Below are positions 30,855-40,737 of a stretch of DNA of 64,000 nucleotides, in pieces. A model generated the notes under the pieces. It ran no database searches, had not been told where the DNA came from, and saw only the letters and a list, made by a program, of their open reading frames with translations. The stretch comes from Cylindrotheca closterium. Lineage: Eukaryota; Bacillariophyta; Bacillariophyceae; Bacillariales; Bacillariaceae. The position numbers were made by a program, and so were the translations under genes. Position 1 is the stretch's first letter; every line of letters starts with the position of its first letter. Location: assembly GCA_933822405.4 (NCBI GenBank), contig CAKOGP040002191.1:124001-188000 (forward strand), given 5' to 3'.

Positions 30855-31319
30855 TCAGGTGTCTTGGTCGAATTCGACATTCAATGTAGTTGACAATAAC
30901 AACCCATGGTCGGATTTCAAACATGACTCCAGTTGCACTATGCGTGCCTCGATGAGCTCTCGCTCAGCATTCTTCCGTTGTCGCTTCTTATCTGCTCCAT
31001 AATTCCGATTGCTCCATACCTTGTTCTTTTGGCCATTGGTACTTTCGGGTGGCGGGACAAAGATGCCATGCTCTTCAAAAATCTGCATCAACTCTGAAAC
31101 CTTGCGTTTCAAGTCATCCATGGACAGTTTTTTCTTTCGTTTTCGTCGTTTCCCTGATTTGGTGGAAGTAGTAGTAGTAGTAGTAGTAGTAGAGATGGTG
31201 GCAGTTATCGAGCCATCGTCGACAAGCTCATGATCCGGCGAGGAGGCATCCGCCTTCTTATGATCCTGCACATCGTCCTGATAATCCTTTGAATTACTAT
31301 AGTGGTCGTCGTCTTCCAT
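30855..31319 (-). CDS. small charged, probably nuclear protein
   Basis: 154 residues from the ATG at 31319. Acidic N-terminus, a poly-Thr tract coded by a TAG/CTA-type microsatellite (about 31166-31191), then a strongly basic stretch (GKRRKRKKKLSMDDLKRK) that looks like a nuclear signal. This leads into a predicted helix with heptad-like Leu/Ile/Met (LKRKVSELMQIFEEHG). A second basic helix follows (DKKRQRKNAERELIEARIVQLESCL). The arrangement recalls a basic-region plus coiled-coil regulator, but the bZIP consensus (N-x7-R) is not clearly met, so no family is assigned. Confidence 0.6.
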   Translation of the reverse strand: MEDDDHYSNSKDYQDDVQDHKKADASSPDHELVDDGSITATISTTTTTTTTSTKSGKRRKRKKKLSMDDLKRKVSELMQIFEEHGIFVPPPESTNGQKNKVWSNRNYGADKKRQRKNAERELIEARIVQLESCLKSDHGLLLSTTLNVEFDQDT

Positions 31320-32733
31320 GATTTATTATATATTATAATTTGTTTGCGGGATCTCAAATGGCCTGCGATCCGAATGACGAGTGAGTCAATCAATCAATCA
31401 ATCTTTCTCCTTGGTTATTCTTACGCTATATGCGATGGAAGATGATATCAATACATATACTGTATTATAATATACCGGTATGCCACATTCATTCAAGTTC
31501 TATACGATAGTGGCAATATATACAATGACATATTTTTTTAATAATCTGAAGGTCTGAAGGATATTAGAATCAATCAATCAATCAATCAATCAATCAAGTT
31601 TTCTGTCCGTACGCGTACACGTACCATACCACTTTGAACTTCTGTGCACACGTACACTTAGTCAAAGAAGTCGAAGATCTGTCAACTCAGTAACATTTAA
31701 AACAGCACAATGAAGAATTTATTGTGCGAGCGGCTGCAAGATGGATACTTTATAGTTGATGTTTTATTGGTAAATATACAATAGGAGCAGAATCATAACT
31801 GTTGACCAAGGGCCAACTCCTATACAGCCATATGTCAACGCCGCTACCTTCGTCGGCAAGATCGATCCAACCTCGTATAATACAGTTGATTCACCGCATA
31901 TATACGCATCCTTATTGACAATAACAGCAATCTGGAAGGACCTATCAATCGCAATCACAGACACACATGCACACACGCACACAATTTTAGAAGATACCAT
32001 TATTGTTATTTTCAGATGACCATGAGGCTGAAACGAGACAGGCTGGCAGCCTTGAGCGATGAAAACTTTCACACTTTATAGATGTTCATCTGCGGTGGGG
32101 ACTGATGGAAAAGAAAAATCGTGGCAAACAAATATGACAATTATTGTGGCACTCCGGAGCCCCGCAGTGTTCAAACGAATGTTATTCTTCAAACAAGGCT
32201 TGATTTGAGAACAAACGCAAGTCCGTTGCAATCTGGAATACCATTCCATTGTGCTTGGAATTGTTGTGAAATGCTGCAATGTCGATGAAGTGGATTTTGA
32301 TCCAATTTTTTCGACTGAGAAATCAATGGACGAGGAGGCTGCATTATTGATAGTAGAATTGGTTGTCAAGAAGACACTATGTCGATACACTTGTCCAGTC
32401 TTGGCGGAACTCATGAACTGTGGTGAGGACGAGGGGGAATTATGGGACCTACTCTTTGATTTTTTGCGGTTGCCAGACCGATGGATTGCTTCGATTTTGG
32501 GAACGAGAATAATCCTCCGGCGATTGGTCCTTCCAGCGACCCACATGTGAACCCAAGTGTACTGGCAAGAGTGCTTGCAATTTCAAATGACGCCTACTCG
32601 GCTGTCCGATGCCTCGATGCTAAATTCAAGAATGGTCCTTTAGAAGTACGAAGTCTACCTATAGGATATATATAGATATATATAATGCACGTTTCAAAAC
32701 CCAGTGTGGGCTTAGAACTATATCTATGAAATT
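31320..32733. other. long intergenic region with CAAT repeats
   Basis: CAAT-type microsatellites at 31386-31401 and 31570-31597. Overlapping frames on both strands between 32076 and 32675 have some coding-like composition but no supported model. It lies downstream of the PSxxPS gene. Confidence 0.45.
31570..31597. repeat. CAAT tetranucleotide microsatellite
   Basis: About seven tandem CAAT units. A shorter run of the same unit lies 180 bp upstream. Confidence 0.85.
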
Positions 32734-34542
32734 TTATGAACAAACGTCACCTGCTCCGGTGAACAAGAGACTCCCAACTCGAGGAATCCGATCTACATCC
32801 ATACCGTTTTCATCGTAGGATACCAACCAGGTGCGCAATTTTTCGACATCTGATATTGCTCCAATCGGTAGGCCAAATACAACTTCAGAAGCAGATGCTT
32901 TTACTTGGTAGTAATTCATACTAGTCCAAGTTCCATCAAAGTTCCTTCGCTCTAGCACGACAGATGCCTGAGTATCATCTTGTCGAATCCGAAAGGTATT
33001 CTGAATGGCATTGGTGATAAGAATATTCCAGGATGGCCAATCTCTTGGGCGGAAATCATAACATGATGCAATACTGCAAGTAAGAAAGCCATTCGAGACG
33101 GTGCATGAGAGGTCTTTTACCCAGCCAGTCGGGTGGTAGTAGTCCTCGCAGCCGTCACTTTCACGAATCTCGCACAACAATTGGGTTGGACTAGAGCTTT
33201 TTGTTGGCACGCCAGTGGGAACTGGACTTGGTAGTACCGTGGGGTACATAGACGGATGATCTGTGGGTGCAATCGATGGCTTTGTGGATGGTTCCATGGA
33301 AGGTTGTATCGATGGTATTTCGCTTGGGTTAGTCGTTGGGCTTGTGGAAGGCGACACGCTTGGCTTTTTTGAAGGATTCCAGGATGGAACCATTGAAGGA
33401 AATACGGATGGACTGTAGGACTGTGTTGGCATTCCAGATTGGGTCGGCTGAGGAAGTGATGGTGCAGTCGATACAGGAAAGGATTGATTTGTCAAGCTTC
33501 CGACGGTATCCTCATTCGTCGGCCCGTCTGAAGCCATTGGATTTGATTGCAGCTCATCTTGTTTTGACTGCGCCATTGAGACAACGGCCAAAGGAATGAC
33601 AATAGCAAAGGTTAAGAGAATCGCACACCATCCGATAAAGTATACAGGCTTTTTCTTGGACTCGCCAACTTTCTCATCATCATCGCTTGGACTATGCTGT
33701 TCGGGTAACTTGTGAAAGTCGCTGCTTGCTTCAATGTCTTCATGATGAATTTCCGCCTTCTCCTTGTTCCGTTCGTCCGAATCCTCCAAATATTCCGAGT
33801 CGGTTTGCACATCGGTCAGTTGCGTCACAGATGTATCCTCCTTGTCCACCTTCGGTTCCTCTGTTACATCATTCTTGTTGTCGTCTGAAGGAGCCAATTC
33901 GATCATGTCCAAATTGAATTCCATGGAGTTCACCGGTGGAAGATTGCTTTCTCTTTTGGTTTTGTGTAAAGGTACGTTCATTCTGTCTTCCATTGCTTCT
34001 TCTTCATCAACATCATCGTCGGAGTCATCGACCACACCATCCAGCCGTGAAGATGACTTGGTGAGTGATCCAAAGGACCATGAATTGGCAAATAGTCGAG
34101 GCGTCGAATCGTCTTCTACGGCAGAGACCATAATGCCAGCCATGTTGAGCCGTCTCAAGTTGAATTTGGTTGGAGATGATAATCGTCGAGCAAACTTGAC
34201 AGAATTGTTGTTGGCTGACGACGTCGAGAGATGATTGATTTCCAAAGCGCTTTCATCCAGACTTTGATTCTTTTGAATCATCGAATAAAGCGGATTCACT
34301 TGATTATCGGACGCAACTTCTTCGTCGTAATAATTCTGCGGAAGTTCATTCTTTGAACTTTTATTTGTTGTTGTAGCTCTTGTGATGCTGGGGATGGGCG
34401 ATGATGCTGCTGCTTCTTCTTGCCGATGATTCGCTGTTGTGGTATCATCCTGATGCTGATCCAAGGAAACCCCTTGTTCTTTGTGGTCCACCTGAGATGA
34501 AGTGGATTCTGGAGCTGACATTACAGGCTCCATGGTATGCAT
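32734..34542 (-). CDS. single-pass membrane protein with PSxxPS extracellular repeats
   Basis: 602 residues from the ATG at 34542; an in-frame ATG also occurs at residue 4. The N-terminal ~300 residues are polar and acidic with no domain (DDSDDDVDEEEA stretch). One TM helix lies at about 310-335 (VYFIGWCAILLTFAIVIPLAVV). A Pro/Ser repeat region follows (PSxxPS units, about residues 380-470), then a globular C-terminal domain with Cys pairs (CEIRESDGCEDYYHPTGW...CTVSNGFLTC...CYDF) and a terminal Cys. PSxxPS linkers are common in diatom cell-surface proteins. An outward C-terminal domain on a stalk is inferred, perhaps for wall attachment or recognition. No enzyme motif seen. Confidence 0.82.
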   Translation of the reverse strand: MHTMEPVMSAPESTSSQVDHKEQGVSLDQHQDDTTTANHRQEEAAASSPIPSITRATTTNKSSKNELPQNYYDEEVASDNQVNPLYSMIQKNQSLDESALEINHLSTSSANNNSVKFARRLSSPTKFNLRRLNMAGIMVSAVEDDSTPRLFANSWSFGSLTKSSSRLDGVVDDSDDDVDEEEAMEDRMNVPLHKTKRESNLPPVNSMEFNLDMIELAPSDDNKNDVTEEPKVDKEDTSVTQLTDVQTDSEYLEDSDERNKEKAEIHHEDIEASSDFHKLPEQHSPSDDDEKVGESKKKPVYFIGWCAILLTFAIVIPLAVVSMAQSKQDELQSNPMASDGPTNEDTVGSLTNQSFPVSTAPSLPQPTQSGMPTQSYSPSVFPSMVPSWNPSKKPSVSPSTSPTTNPSEIPSIQPSMEPSTKPSIAPTDHPSMYPTVLPSPVPTGVPTKSSSPTQLLCEIRESDGCEDYYHPTGWVKDLSCTVSNGFLTCSIASCYDFRPRDWPSWNILITNAIQNTFRIRQDDTQASVVLERRNFDGTWTSMNYYQVKASASEVVFGLPIGAISDVEKLRTWLVSYDENGMDVDRIPRVGSLLFTGAGDVCS

Positions 34543-35108
34543 GGTATGTGTGAGTCGAACTATCAATCTCTTTCTTCTATTTCCGAGCTTCCACGGACGC
34601 AAAAACGCAAGTTTCCCAATAAAAAGTAACGGCAGTTTCGAGGATGGCCATCTCGCCAGAGGAATTTTCGTCAGAATATCAGGAGTGCCCGCTCGCTTTC
34701 CAACGGATGACGGAAGTCTGGCTGATCAATCCGCGAGTGAGTCGAATAGAGAAGGAGATCATGTTCCGTGCGTAAGAAATGTCTGAGACCCGAACTCAAA
34801 ACATCGAAAACCTCGCCGAGTATGGAATATCGTTGATGCGGTATTCAGTTATCGCTCCCTATCTATCATTACCGTTATGTATCATTCTTTTCGTATTTAA
34901 CATTAAAAATAGAGGCGTTCGGGTTGTTCTTATCAAACAATAAATACGGGTTCGAAGAACATACGATTTGATGTTTTCTTTCCATCCGTATGGGACTTTT
35001 TTCGGGTTCTGGTGCAAACCACAAAATTACACATCAACTGTTTGTTCCAATACCTATAACAACAACAACAACAACAACAACAAACAAACTGCTATTATCA
35101 TCATCGCC
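34543..35108. other. divergent intergenic region upstream of GP3
   Basis: Shared promoter of the PSxxPS gene and GP3. An AAC microsatellite (about 35058-35084) lies just before the GP3 start. No TGACGT element seen. Confidence 0.5.
35058..35084. repeat. AAC trinucleotide microsatellite
   Basis: About nine AAC units in the presumed 5' UTR of GP3. Confidence 0.85.
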
Positions 35109-38100
35109 ATGATGAAACGCTTACAATCATCACCACGCCACAAGGTTACACGAAAGCACCACAGTGGTTCCACAGATTCCACTGCCGACCACCATGCAAA
35201 AGATACCGACTCGCTGCATTCTGATTCTGACAGAAGTACATCCGAGTCATTTGAAAAAAGAACGGAAAGCGAGTTTGAACGAAACTCCATTCGATGCATT
35301 CGTTACTTCATTGGATTCCTCATGATTGGAGTGACCGCCTCGGGTGTCTTCTTGAGCTACAAGTATCTAAAAGATCAACAGGACACGAACTTTACTATGG
35401 AGGTGAGTTTCTTTTATGTATGACTGACTCATTCGTGTGCGTATACTTACTGATGTCTTCTCTCACCTCACACATGATTCTTGTACCTTTAGTTTAATGT
35501 CATTGCCAACGACATACAACACTTGAGCTCTGATCGTGTTACCGAACTTCTGGGCGATACTCAATCGCTCGCCCACTCCATCACCACAATGGCCATCAAC
35601 TCTGGCGTTGACTGGCCCTACTTTACCGACCCGAACTTTGGCTTTGTGGTTTCCAGTTTTATGACACTCACCGACACCCATGTGTTGAGCCTGGCTCCCA
35701 TCATTCATGACGCGGTTGAAAATGCCAACTGGACAAAGTACGCTCAAGCCAACAAGGATTGGATACAGCGGGGCTTGGAATTTGAAAAGAGGGAGCCTGT
35801 AGAGAATGCTACCTTCTTTCCAAGCACCTATCGAATGTCTGCTGGGGTCAAGATACCTGAAAGGGGCCAAGGACCATTTCTTCCAGTTTGGCAGACTGCC
35901 TATACACCGGACGACGGAGGAGTTGTCAACTTTAATCTTCTATCGGACGAACACTATTCCACAGTTTTCGACTCGGTCCTTGAAGGAAAGAAAGCTGCCA
36001 TGACCGACACTTCGCATCACATTATTCCTATCTACTCGTCAAACGTTGATTTTGATGAGCTCCATGACTTTCGTCATGACATGCATCACGAGGAAACACC
36101 CAATAGCTTGCTACTCTATCCAGTCTTTAAAGATTCTACGGAAGACGAAATCGTCGCAATCTTGAACGCAGACTTTGATTGGGTAACGGCATTTGCTCTG
36201 TCCACGGACGAGGAAATGCCAGCCGTGGATGTCGTGGTGGATGATATGTGTGGACAAACCTTTACTATCCAAGTCAAGGGAAACGATGCGCACTTTGTTG
36301 GATTTGGTGATCATCGCGATCCCAATTACGGCCACTTTTGCCACAAGTTTGAGTTTGCACCATCTCTCGATATGCATCATACCGGAGGGGATGAGTGTTC
36401 CTACATGATTCATATCCATGCGACCAAAGAGTTCTCCGAGAAGTACCACACAAGCCTTCCTAAAATGGCAGCAATTTTGATTGCTGCCATTTTCCTCTTC
36501 ATGATCCTAATTCTCTACCTTTACGACGCAGCTGTCAATGCCAGACAAAAGAGAATTTTGAAGGTTGCTTCCAAGTCCGAGAAGCTTCTTTCTGTGCTTT
36601 ATCCCAAGACCATTCGTGACCGATTATTCCATGTGAATTACAACAGTGACGATGATTCCACCGCGGGGGAAGGTGGCAAACAAAGTGATCTATTGAAAAA
36701 GGCAACCAAATATCAGCTGAAGACCTTCATGGCGACGGCACTACCCACCGGAAAAGCAAATTCGCTGGAATTCTTTGATTCCAAACCAATTGCAGATCTC
36801 TTTCTCCATGCTACAGTCTTGTTTGCCGATATCTCTGGTTTCACGGCATGGAGCTCGGTCCGCGAGCCATCTCAAGTATTCACACTGCTTGAGACGGTAT
36901 ATCGGGCCTTTGATGTTATTGCCAAACGCCGAAAGGTCTTCAAAGTGGAGACAGTAGGTGATTGCTACGTGGCAGTTACCGGTCTGCCTGGTAAGTTTGT
37001 TCGATTCCTATTTTTGATGGGGAAAGTGAGCTCTGTATCATGTATGACTCATAATCTTGTTGCTTTTGTTGTTGTTCATTATTATTGCTTCTCATTGTAT
37101 AGAACCAAGAAAGGACCATGCCTGTATCATGGCTGGATTCGCTCGAGAATGCGTTGACAGGTTTGGAGAATTGGTGGGAGTCCTCGAAACGACCCTGGGA
37201 CCTGACACTGGTGACTTGGGCATTCGTGTTGGAATTCACAGTGGACCAGTCACAGCTGGTGTGCTCCGAGGTGACAAGTCTCGTTTCCAGCTCTTTGGAG
37301 ATACGGTCAACACTGCCTCACGCATTGAGGCTACTGGAAGACGCAATCGGATTCACATTTCGGAAGAGACTGCCGACCTCCTTGCGTTGGCAGGCAAGGC
37401 CGATTGGCTTCGCCGAAGAGATCAATTGGTGACAGCAAAGGGCAAGGGGAATCTCCAAACCTTTTGGCTCATGACCAAGCAGGACTGCAAACTACATGAA
37501 CTTGGTTACACTACCGCTGAGTTTCAACAACCCGAACAACAGAGCTTGGAAATGTCTCTGCCCGAAGAAATCACTCAAGCATCCCTCAACTTATCGACAA
37601 GTTCTTATGAAGACATTGAAGCCTTGCTTTCGCCCAAGATGAAACGTCTCTGTCAATGGAACGTGGATGTCTTGGCTCGTCTTTTGAAACAAATCGTGGC
37701 CCATCGACTTGCATCGCAAAGCAATCACCACAAAACCTTGTACGACAAGGAACTCACCATGAGAGAAGGCGAGATCCGTTGTCAATTCATGGTACTGGAC
37801 GAATTGGTGGAAACCATTCCGTTGCCCGGGTTTGATCAAAAAGTGTACAAACGCCAACAAAATCCAGACGATATAGTGCTGCCAGAAGCCGTCATGGAAC
37901 AGATGAAATTGTATGTGGCCTGTGTGGCCGCCATGTACCGGGACAATCCCTTTCACAACTTTGAACATGCGTCGCATGTCATGATGTCTGTTTCCAAACT
38001 ACTGAGTCGAATCATTGCGGCCGATGAAATCTTGAATGCCAATGAAAATGCTGCCAAATCTCACGACTTTGGTTGGTCTCTTCATGATCATACCTATGGC

Positions 38101-39060
38101 ATCACTTCGGACCCCATGACGCAATTCAGTGTCATTTTAGCCGCCTTGGTTCATGATTTGGACCATTTGGGAGTCTCCAATTTCCAACTCATCAAGGAAG
38201 ATCACAAATTGGCGCACATTTTCAAGAACAAGAGTGTGGCCGAACAAAATTCCATTGTCTTGGCCTGGGACACGTTGATGCATCCACGCTTTTGCGAATT
38301 TCGTCGTACCATTTACGCCACTCCCTTTGAACTGGAGAGATTCCGTCAATTGATGGCGAATACCGTCCTGGCGACGGACATTTTTGATAAGCAATTGCAA
38401 ACCTTGCGAAGGAATCGTTGGGAAATGTCCTTCAGTGGTCCCAAACCAATTACAAGAGACGAGACCAAGGACAATGTGAATCGCAAGGCTACCATTGTGA
38501 TTGAGCATTTGATCCAAGCTTCGGATGTGGCTCATACCATGCAGCATTGGCACATTTATCGCAAGGTAAGAGGAAGGAGTTGATGTTGCGTTGTTGATGA
38601 TGATGATGTTGTTGTTGTTGTATTCCATTTCCATCCAATCGTTCTCACACCATTGTACTTTTTTTCTTCATTCGCTCTACCAATATCAATAATTACAATA
38701 TAGTGGAACGAACGGTTGTTTCATGAAATGACTGTTGCCTACAAGGCTGGTCGGATGGAAAACAATCCTGCCGAAATGTGGTACAAGGGCGAACTCGGAT
38801 TCTTTGACAATTACATCATTCCATTGGCCAAAAAGTTGAAGGAATGTGGCGTCTTTGGAGTGGCCAGTGACGAATATTTGAATTACGCCATGGAAAATCG
38901 TCGGGAATGGGAAGAAAAGGGAGAAGCCTTTGTGAAGGAATTGGTGCAAAAGTACCATACCGAAGAACGAGAGGATACCAACAAGTTGGTCCAAAGTCAC
39001 CGACGCAATCCCAAGCGTATGAGTTTGGACTTTTCCAAACCACAATTCAACCTAAGGTGA
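35109..39060 (+). CDS. GP3: membrane bifunctional nucleotidyl cyclase/cyclic-nucleotide phosphodiesterase
   Basis: 1,203 residues in four exons: 35109-35402, 35493-36990, 37103-38565, 38704-39060. Same plan as GP1: short Ser-rich cytosolic N-terminus, TM1 (YFIGFLMIGVTASGVFLSY), extracellular sensor (WPYFTDPNFGF, WTKYAQANKDWI), TM2 (ILIAAIFLFMILILYLYDA), linker, cyclase, PDE. Cyclase signatures FADISGFTAWSS, KVETVGDCYVAV and RFQLFGDTVNTASRIE are complete. PDE signatures HNFEHASH, HDLDHLG and ASDVAH are complete, with Glu in GELGFFDNY at the purine-Gln position. The cyclase-domain intron is shifted 4 nt relative to GP1/GP2 and lies after G of the PG/EP junction, as in GP4 and GP5. A private intron (38566-38703) interrupts the PDE at YRK/WNER. 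The ATG at 35109 precedes a basic MMKRL segment; upstream in-frame sequence is low-complexity. Confidence 0.93.
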
Positions 39061-39451
39061 TGAGGGTCTATTCTTATTACTTGTGAATAAGAAGACAAGT
39101 CTGGTCTGTAGTATACATGTATGTATAGCATGGTATCTAATTTGTACCACCGTGCATTATGGGAAAGATATAAATAAAAAGATAGAAATCATATCATATT
39201 ATTATTATTATTATTATTTCTTCTTGCTAGTCTGCATTCCTTTATTGTTGTTACAGTGTAGAAGGTAAGATGTAAAACTTACAACAAAGCACAACATTGT
39301 ACAGTATCGTACCAGGTACACGTGTACCATGTGCATTGGGAAAGATATATTGAATGTATATAGAAGACAGATTCATATCATAATATGTATATACTACGGT
39401 ATTCCTAGTCCTACTGTATTTCTGGTTGCTAAAATTATACAACCAAGTCAC
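39061..39451. other. convergent intergenic region
   Basis: Short ATT-type microsatellite around 39199-39221 and a 14-bp perfect palindrome GGTACACGTGTACC at 39315-39328. No gene seen. Confidence 0.5.
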
Positions 39452-40027
39452 CTAGATTCGAATCGTGTCTGCATTACCTTGTGCCACAGTAGTATTCGTA
39501 ACAGAAGTGGTAGTAGGTGCCTCGTAGCGGTATCCCCCCGCCAATGAATTTTGCAATTCAAAGGTCATGACTTCTTCCTGTAACCTTGCATTCGTTCGAT
39601 GTTGGACGCTTCGTCGTCGATGCGTTCGTCGCTTCCAAATGGCAACGACTACCAATCCCACAAATAGAAAGAGCGTCAGGACGGTGGCTCGGTCCATGGC
39701 ATTGCTCGCAGTAGAAGTAGTAGTACTACTACTGGTACTGCTTTCAATGCTACTAGTACTAGTACTAGTACTTGCTCTTGGTTTGGCGGCCGACTGCAAG
39801 GACCCATCGTTTTGGTCTCGAATGACGCTCCGCAAGTGATCAATCTCGCGTCGCATCAAATACATCTTTTCATCATCTTTTAGGTCTGCATGCTTTTTGC
39901 CGGCCAATTCTTGTTGTCGGGCAAAGTCGGGTCCTGGCGCTGACATTTTGTGGTTGTTACTGTTGTTGTTACTGTTGATTTCGAATACTTTGTGAATGTG
40001 CTTTTGATAAGCTTGTTTGTTGGGCAT
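39452..40027 (-). CDS. single-pass membrane protein of unknown function
   Basis: 191 residues from the ATG at 40027; a second ATG at residue 28 (MSAPGPDF) is equally plausible, because the first 27 residues are Asn-rich. A helical segment with heptad character (LKDDEKMYLMRREIDHLRSVIRDQ) precedes a Ser/Thr-only linker. One TM helix follows at about 114-130 (TVLTLFLFVGLVVVAIW), then a basic stop-transfer RRTHRRR. The C-terminal tail is short and polar. It looks like a tail-proximal anchored protein with a cytosolic coiled coil. No family recognised. Divergently arranged with the SPX-MFS gene, 526 bp apart. Confidence 0.65.
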   Translation of the reverse strand: MPNKQAYQKHIHKVFEINSNNNSNNHKMSAPGPDFARQQELAGKKHADLKDDEKMYLMRREIDHLRSVIRDQNDGSLQSAAKPRASTSTSTSSIESSTSSSTTTSTASNAMDRATVLTLFLFVGLVVVAIWKRRTHRRRSVQHRTNARLQEEVMTFELQNSLAGGYRYEAPTTTSVTNTTVAQGNADTIRI

Positions 40028-40553
40028 CTAGCTGTGTGCTGTGTAGTTGAAGAACTTGTACTTGTTGTTGTGATTGCTGGCAGCAGTGGCAATTGGGAGT
40101 ACTAATGCTAAAGCTTCTGTAGTTTCAAAAAAAAATTTGGTGGAGGGAAAATGCGAATACGAGTGGTACTTGTTGTACGTACATTCTACGTTACTTACAG
40201 GTTTGGCGATTTTTTTCGAGATCCGATCGTTGACGTCGTGCCGACCGTTGTAAAATACTACCATAGTCCCAATTTCGAAGATTCGCATTCTGATTGATTC
40301 GAATCTTCCGTCGCGTGATTGATCGCGCATCTGAGTTGAGTGAGTGAGTCGTCAGTGATAATGGACACATGGATGTCTGCAATAATGCAGTACCTACCTA
40401 TACCACAACATCATTACTTGCATCGCCGGTGTCATAATAATAGGTATATAAAATATACCACACTATATATATTATCACATCGTGCAATCACACACACAAA
40501 CACACACACACACACACACACACAATCAATCAAGCAACGCTTAGCTAATAATC
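40028..40553. promoter_or_regulatory. divergent promoter region before the SPX-MFS gene
   Basis: Contains TTGACGTCG near 40230 and a CA dinucleotide repeat (about 40490-40523) 30 bp before the SPX-MFS ATG, presumably in its 5' UTR. No gene seen. Confidence 0.45.
40490..40523. repeat. CA dinucleotide microsatellite
   Basis: Near-uninterrupted CA run immediately upstream of the SPX-MFS start. Confidence 0.85.
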
Positions 40554-40706
40554 ATGGTGGAATTTGGCAAACAATTGCAAACGTCCATTGCCAAGGGAAA
40601 ACCTCAATGGTCCTCTTATTACATTGATTATGACAAGCTCAAGAAGCTACTCAAGAAAAGCAAAGTTAAGGATGAAGACTTGGAAAACGGTGGCGTAAGT
40701 CCAAAG

Positions 40707-40737
<31 letters not shown>

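Noticed and set aside
32076..32675. Overlapping frames on both strands (156 residues minus; 99 and 64 residues plus)
   Set aside because: Composition is partly coding-like, but no frame has a recognisable domain, the best plus frame lacks an ATG at its start, and no consistent exon model emerged.
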